NCBI GenBank assembly: GCA_002483265.1
Contig: DLHO01000012.1
Coordinates: 29,704-93,703, forward strand
DNA from: Flavobacteriales bacterium UBA7666
Lineage (GTDB): Bacteria; Bacteroidota; Bacteroidia; Flavobacteriales_D; Crocinitomicaceae
Reading direction: 5' to 3'
Length of the DNA stretch: 64,000 nt
The translations under genes and the position numbers were made by a program. The notes under the pieces were generated by a model. It was not told the origin of the DNA, did no database searches, and was given only the letters and a program-made list of their open reading frames with translations. Every line of letters begins with the position of its first letter. The stretch's first letter is position 1. Positions 59,936 through 64,000 of this stretch are shown piece by piece.

Positions 59936-61267
59936 ATGATTGCTGCGATTATTTTTAGTGTATTGCTGATTGGCGGATTCGGATGGTTCGGAGTGAACAT
60001 CTTAAAAATTCGTTCAAATATTTTACTGGGTAGAGATGTCAATCGAAAAGACAAACCCGGTGAGCGTTGGAAAACAATGACATTGGTTGCTCTCGGACAA
60101 AAGAAAATGTTCGCAAGACCAATTCCTGCTTTACTTCACTTAGGAATTTATGTCGCTTTTGTCATCACCCAAGTTGAATTGATTGAGATTATTTATGACG
60201 GGATAACTGGTTCTCATCGTGCTTTCATGTCTTCTTTAGGAGGTTTGTACACTTTAGCTGTATCCATTATTGAAGTACTTTCTGTTGCTGCATTGATTGC
60301 AACGATCGCTTTCCTGTCTCGAAGAAATATTTTAAAACTGGCTCGTTTTCAAAAACCGGAAATGAAAGGGTTCCCAACATTTGATGCTAATCTGATCTTG
60401 TGCATGGAACTTGTTTTGGTTTTTTGCATCTTTACCATGAACGGAGCTGACGAAGCTTTGTATTTAAAAGGAGCTTCCCATGCATCTCATGAAGCGGGTT
60501 CTTTTGGTTTTGCGATTTCATCTTGGGTTGGCCCGCATATTTTTGGAGGATTCAGTGTGGAAACATTGCACATTCTGGAGCGAGTAGGATGGTGGGGACA
60601 CTGGTTTATGGTACTCGCATTCCTGAATTACTTGCCTTATTCAAAACACTTCCATATTCTATTGGCATTCCCAAATACTTGGTATTCCAATCTGGAGAAA
60701 AAAGGAAAGTTCACCAATATGGAATCGGTTACTGCCGAGGTAAAATTGATGTTGGATCCTACTGCTGATCCGTATGCAGCACCGGTTGCTGCTGAAGGAA
60801 CTCCTCAGCGCTTTGGAGCAAAGGATATCAATGATCTGACTTGGAAAAATCTGATGGATGCTTACACATGTACAGAATGTGGACGTTGTACATCAGCTTG
60901 TCCTGCAAATATTACCGGAAAGAAATTGTCTCCCCGCAAGATTATGATGGACACGCGTGACCGTATGGTGGAGTATGCCGACGGAAAACGCAAGAACGGC
61001 TTAGATTACGAAGACGGAAAATCCTTACTTGGAGATTACATTACAGAAGAAGAAATTTGGGCATGTACATCTTGCAATGCTTGCGTTCAGGAATGTCCGG
61101 TAAATATTGATCCCTTAGCTATTATTGTTGACTTGAGAAGGTATTTAGTAATGGAAGAATCCAAAATGCCTACAGAGTTAACAGGAATGTTAACAAACAT
61201 CGAAAACAATGGAGCTCCATGGCAATTTTCTCCGGCAGACAGAGGGAATTGGATTCATGAGGATTGA
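59936..61267 (+). CDS. Membrane heme-b/[4Fe-4S] reductase subunit, HdrE-HdrC-like fusion
   Basis: A 443-residue protein. Residues 1-240 contain about five to six transmembrane helices with His residues (PALLHLGIYVAFVITQVE; ERVGWWGHWFMVLAFLNYLP followed by SKHFHILL), similar to the NarI/HdrE diheme cytochrome b. The C-terminal half has two [4Fe-4S] motifs: C312, C315, C318, C322 (CTECGRCTSACP) and C377, C380, C383, C387 (CTSCNACVQECP). This is the plan of a quinone-linked HdrC-type electron carrier. The next gene encodes the CCG-domain partner. It follows the MCE gene by 9 bases. Confidence 0.87.
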   Translation: MIAAIIFSVLLIGGFGWFGVNILKIRSNILLGRDVNRKDKPGERWKTMTLVALGQKKMFARPIPALLHLGIYVAFVITQVELIEIIYDGITGSHRAFMSSLGGLYTLAVSIIEVLSVAALIATIAFLSRRNILKLARFQKPEMKGFPTFDANLILCMELVLVFCIFTMNGADEALYLKGASHASHEAGSFGFAISSWVGPHIFGGFSVETLHILERVGWWGHWFMVLAFLNYLPYSKHFHILLAFPNTWYSNLEKKGKFTNMESVTAEVKLMLDPTADPYAAPVAAEGTPQRFGAKDINDLTWKNLMDAYTCTECGRCTSACPANITGKKLSPRKIMMDTRDRMVEYADGKRKNGLDYEDGKSLLGDYITEEEIWACTSCNACVQECPVNIDPLAIIVDLRRYLVMEESKMPTELTGMLTNIENNGAPWQFSPADRGNWIHED

Positions 61268-61318
61268 TCCTTCAGAGATTAAAGAGTTATTTCAATAGTT
61301 GAAATTCAGAATAAGATT

Positions 61319-62110
61319 ATGAGCACGATACATGTACCAACAATGGCCGAAATGATGGCGCAGGGACAAACCCCGGACATTTTGTTTTGGGTTGGTTGTT
61401 CGGGTAGTTTTGATGATAGAGCCAAAAAGATCACCAAAGCATTGGTTCGTATTTTGAACGAATGTAAAGTGAATTTTGCCGTATTGGGTGCTGAGGAATC
61501 ATGCACAGGAGATCCGGCGAAACGTGCAGGAAATGAATTCACATTCCAAATGCAGGCAATGATGAATATCCAGGTTTTGGACGGATATGAAGTAAAGAAA
61601 ATTGTTACTGCCTGCCCGCATTGTTTCAATACATTGAAGAACGAATACCCGGAATTGGGTGGGAAATACGAAGTAATTCATCACACACAATTGATTCAAG
61701 AGTTGATCAACTCAGGGAAATTGAAGTTGAAGGAAGGTGGAGTCTTCAAAGGAAAGAAAATCACATTCCATGACCCTTGTTACTTGGGAAGAGCAAACGA
61801 TGTATATGAAGCACCACGCATGTTGATTGAAAAATTGGATGCAGAATTGGTGGAAATGAAACGTTGCAAAACCAATGGTTTGTGCTGTGGTGCCGGTGGT
61901 GCTCAAATGTTTAAAGAAGCTGAAAAAGGAAACAAAGAAGTCAATGTAGAACGTACGGAAGATGCTCTGGAAACGCAGGCTACCATTATTGCTACAGGTT
62001 GTCCTTTTTGTAATACCATGATGACTGATGGAGTGAAGAACTTCAACAAAGAAAATGAAATCCAGGTATTGGATGTGGCTGAATTGATTGCAAACGCAGC
62101 TGAATTATGA
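61319..62110 (+). CDS. CCG-domain Fe-S protein (HdrB/EMO-like)
   Basis: A 263-residue soluble protein with two cysteine-rich CCG-type units: the first from GCSGSFDDR, ESCTGDPAKRAGNEF and CPHCFN; the second from HDPCYLGR, CCGAGGAQMF and CPFCNTMM. These bind non-cubane or cubane Fe-S clusters in heterodisulfide reductase HdrB and in related ETF:quinone oxidoreductases; the ESCTGDPAKR variant is typical of the latter group, as I recall it. With the upstream HdrE-HdrC-like protein it may form a menaquinone-linked redox complex. The next gene overlaps by 4 bases. Confidence 0.87.
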   Translation: MSTIHVPTMAEMMAQGQTPDILFWVGCSGSFDDRAKKITKALVRILNECKVNFAVLGAEESCTGDPAKRAGNEFTFQMQAMMNIQVLDGYEVKKIVTACPHCFNTLKNEYPELGGKYEVIHHTQLIQELINSGKLKLKEGGVFKGKKITFHDPCYLGRANDVYEAPRMLIEKLDAELVEMKRCKTNGLCCGAGGAQMFKEAEKGNKEVNVERTEDALETQATIIATGCPFCNTMMTDGVKNFNKENEIQVLDVAELIANAAEL

Positions 62111-62562
62111 TTCCTTTTGACACATTGGATGATCAGGCAAAGGTTTGGTCCTATCAGGCAGATCGTCTGTTGACAGATACGGAAGTGCAATGGATCAATG
62201 AACAATTGAATCCCTTTTTGGAAGAATGGGCCGCTCATGGAACCAAGCTGAAGGCTTATGGAGAAGTGATGAACAATGCCCATTTGATTCTTGCTGTTGA
62301 CGAAAGTGCACACAATGCATCCGGTTGTTCGATTGATACTTCTGTTCGTTTTATCAAACAATTGGAAAAGGAATTGCAGGTTTCATTTTTCAACCGTTTA
62401 AAAATGCTGACCCTGTCTAACGGGAAATTTGTTTACGTGAATTATGGTGATTTGGCAAATCTTCCTGCTGAAACAATCGTTTTTAACAATACCATCAGCA
62501 ACGCTGGTGAATTTAAAAATAATTGGAAACTACCACTTGGGAATTTCATTGTAAACCAATAA
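62107..62562 (+). CDS. Conserved small protein, often labelled ABC transporter ATPase
   Basis: A 151-residue soluble protein (MIPFDTLDDQAKVWSYQADR...). It has no Walker motifs, so the common database label is not supported by the sequence. The middle LKAYGEVMNNAHLILAVDES and the segment NASGCSIDTSVRFIKQLEKE are the strongly conserved parts in the group. It overlaps the CCG-protein stop by 4 bases, so it is translationally coupled to the Fe-S module, to which it may contribute. Function is unknown. Confidence 0.8.
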   Translation: MIPFDTLDDQAKVWSYQADRLLTDTEVQWINEQLNPFLEEWAAHGTKLKAYGEVMNNAHLILAVDESAHNASGCSIDTSVRFIKQLEKELQVSFFNRLKMLTLSNGKFVYVNYGDLANLPAETIVFNNTISNAGEFKNNWKLPLGNFIVNQ

Positions 62563-62620
62563 GATCAAGAAGCCTATAAGCTGATCTTAATCATTTTTCA
62601 AACCTTTTTTTTGTCCAAAC
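62561..62620 (+). terminator. Probable terminator of the amidase-Fe-S operon
   Basis: AAGATCA (62561-62567) pairs with TGATCTT (62582-62588), followed by AATCATTTTTC and then a T-rich stretch to about 62612. It lies immediately after the stop of the last operon gene. Confidence 0.65.
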
Positions 62621-62638
62621 TTTGCAGGAAATTACTGT

Positions 62639-63874
62639 ATGGAATGGAAACGGAAATCGGAAGCTGAAATGAAACAACGTGTCTTTGATGCGTTAAAAAC
62701 CAACGTCAATTACCGAAACGGTTCTATTCTGGGAATTCCGGGAACCCATTTGGATTCGAAAGTATTCTCGGAAGAAATCAGTTTTGTTCGTGAGGCACCT
62801 TACCTTTCCACATTGGTTCAAAATCCAAATCATATCGGCTGCCATACGCTAGGTGATTCAGAATCCTACTTTGAAGGAACACACGATCTGGAGCGTGAAG
62901 TCATTCGTATTTGTTCCGAGAATATCTTGTGCGCAACACCTGATTCCATTGATGGGTATGTAGCAACGGGTGGGACAGAAGCCAATTTACAGGCAATCTG
63001 GATTTACCGGAATTATTTTATTCAGGAATACCAGGCATCTTTGCCGGAAATTGCCATTGTCTGCAGTGAAGACAGTCATTACAGTATGCAAAAAGCAGGG
63101 AATATATTCCAGATTCAATGCATCCTGTTGCCTGTGGAAAAGAAAACCCGTAAAATCAATCAATTTGCAGCTGAGCAAATTTTGGCGGCTCTGAAAGAAA
63201 ACGGAGTGAAATATGTGGTGGTTGTGAGTAACATGATGACAACCATGTTCGGTTCTATTGATGATGTGGATCTCTATGTCGAGCTAATGAGCAACCAGGG
63301 ATTTGAGTTCCGGATTCATGTTGATGCAGCTTACGGCGGTTTCTATGCTCCTTTGATAAACGAGTTCAACACGATTAATTTCCAACATCCGAAAGTCAGT
63401 TCGTTTACAATGGATGCACATAAGATGTTACAGGCTCCTTATGGTACTGGTATCTTCCTGATTCGGAAGGATATGATGAAGTATGCACAAACAGATGCTG
63501 CATCCTATGTTACCGGCGCGGATTGCACGATTTCCGGAAGCCGTTCGGGTGCCAATGCGATTGCTATCTGGTTGATTTTCGCGGCATATGGCAGACATGA
63601 ATGGTTTGAGAAGTGTTCAATTCTGGAACGGCGAACAACCTGGCTGGCAAAAGAACTGGATAAACGTGGAATAGGTTATTTCCGTTCGCCATTATCGAAT
63701 ATTATCACCATACATGCCCGGCAGATCACCCGTGCATTGGCGCTTCAATTCGGATTGGTACCAAATGATCACAAGAACCCACTGTGGTTTAAGATTGTTG
63801 TCATGGATCATGTGACAATTGAAAAACTGGAATATTTTCTTGCCGAACTGGATGAACAAGTGGTGTTAAGTTGA
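62639..63874 (+). CDS. PLP-dependent group II decarboxylase-like protein
   Basis: A 411-residue fold-type I PLP enzyme. The PLP Lys is K262 in FTMDAHKMLQAPYGTG; the Asp that contacts the pyridine nitrogen is in FRIHVDAAYGGFY, and GYVATGGTEANLQAIWIYRN is the phosphate/substrate region with the usual TGGTEAN. The overall plan is that of glutamate, histidine or aromatic amino-acid decarboxylases, but the substrate cannot be read from sequence. The length is within the usual range. It begins 76 bases after the operon terminator, so it is probably a separate unit. Confidence 0.9.
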   Translation: MEWKRKSEAEMKQRVFDALKTNVNYRNGSILGIPGTHLDSKVFSEEISFVREAPYLSTLVQNPNHIGCHTLGDSESYFEGTHDLEREVIRICSENILCATPDSIDGYVATGGTEANLQAIWIYRNYFIQEYQASLPEIAIVCSEDSHYSMQKAGNIFQIQCILLPVEKKTRKINQFAAEQILAALKENGVKYVVVVSNMMTTMFGSIDDVDLYVELMSNQGFEFRIHVDAAYGGFYAPLINEFNTINFQHPKVSSFTMDAHKMLQAPYGTGIFLIRKDMMKYAQTDAASYVTGADCTISGSRSGANAIAIWLIFAAYGRHEWFEKCSILERRTTWLAKELDKRGIGYFRSPLSNIITIHARQITRALALQFGLVPNDHKNPLWFKIVVMDHVTIEKLEYFLAELDEQVVLS

Positions 63875-63975
63875 AGATTTTTTTTAATCCACAGTGATTG
63901 CAAAATCTTCTACGGATTTGGAGTAACGTCCGGAAGTCAAAGTCACTAATTAGCTGAACTTTTTGAATATTTTCT

Positions 63976-64000
63976 AATTAGGAATTAGGAATTAGGAATT
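63976..64000. repeat. 7-bp tandem array (AATTAGG)n at the window edge
   Basis: Three full AATTAGG units and a partial fourth run to the last base, so the array may continue beyond the window. It has the same 7-base period as the AATTACG and AATTGCG arrays. Confidence 0.75.

Noticed and set aside
1..64000. CRISPR arrays, prophage, intact insertion sequences, tRNA or rRNA genes
   Set aside because: None found by eye: no regularly spaced repeats with unique spacers, no transposase or phage structural genes, and no cloverleaf other than the tRNA-like part of tmRNA.

Overview
The window looks like chromosomal DNA from a Bacteroidota (Flavobacteriales-type) bacterium, most likely a Crocinitomicaceae/Fluviicola-like organism. 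The genus is inference; the phylum is well supported. The evidence is: type IX secretion (T9SS) C-terminal sorting domains on five large proteins, a SprB-repeat surface protein, promoters of the Bacteroidota form TTG-N19-TAnnTTTG, many starts without a Shine-Dalgarno sequence, a LytS/LytTR pair, a one-protein TPR-kinase-receiver-AraC regulator, and PspC/PadR and LptD/amidase/MCE neighbourhoods typical of the phylum.

Layout. 0-4 kb: a PspC-domain membrane protein (cut by the window edge) with its PadR regulator, an OmpH/Skp-like protein and rpsA. 4-24 kb: a surface-protein region with a 2261-residue SprB-repeat type B T9SS cargo, a secreted FAD oxidoreductase, two secreted or outer-membrane unknowns, an M1 aminopeptidase cargo, a hybrid kinase/AraC regulator and a 1375-residue cargo built from tandem 396-bp repeats. 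24-34 kb: a radical SAM protein, an NTF2-like protein, a TPR-LytS/LytTR pair with a secreted unknown, a RibD-fold reductase (with a decayed 95-bp copy 4.7 kb away) and a beta-propeller cargo. 34-38 kb: the tmRNA gene ssrA, a GlxA-type AraC regulator divergent from an SRPBCC/DoxX-like/VOC cluster, and a leucine-rich-repeat cargo. 38-50 kb: rsgA, an esterase, an ice-binding-domain lipoprotein, an atypical SDR, an RRM RNA-binding protein, mscL, recR, a seven-helix membrane protein coupled to smpB, a DnaJ-domain membrane protein and a MenE-like ligase. 50-64 kb: a thioredoxin, rarA with an LpxL-like acyltransferase, YqgE, LptD, and an operon of amidase, MCE protein, heme-b/[4Fe-4S] membrane protein, CCG-domain Fe-S protein and a small conserved protein, followed by a PLP decarboxylase.

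Functional threads. Ribosome rescue is represented by ssrA and smpB, about 13 kb apart. Envelope biogenesis is represented by LptD, LpxL-like, amidase, MCE and YqgE. Secreted adhesin-like or hydrolytic cargo is spread through the first 39 kb. The Fe-S pair at 59.9-62.1 kb resembles a split HdrDE/EMO-type quinone reductase and is the best candidate for an under-described system here.

Intergenic DNA carries several small repeat families: 7-bp AATTRSG-type tandem arrays, a CCCGATAGCTATCGGG-like palindrome sometimes embedded in them, a GCGAGCGTCACGCTCGC-like hairpin, and larger imperfect inverted repeats. No CRISPR array, tRNA, rRNA, intact insertion sequence or prophage was seen.
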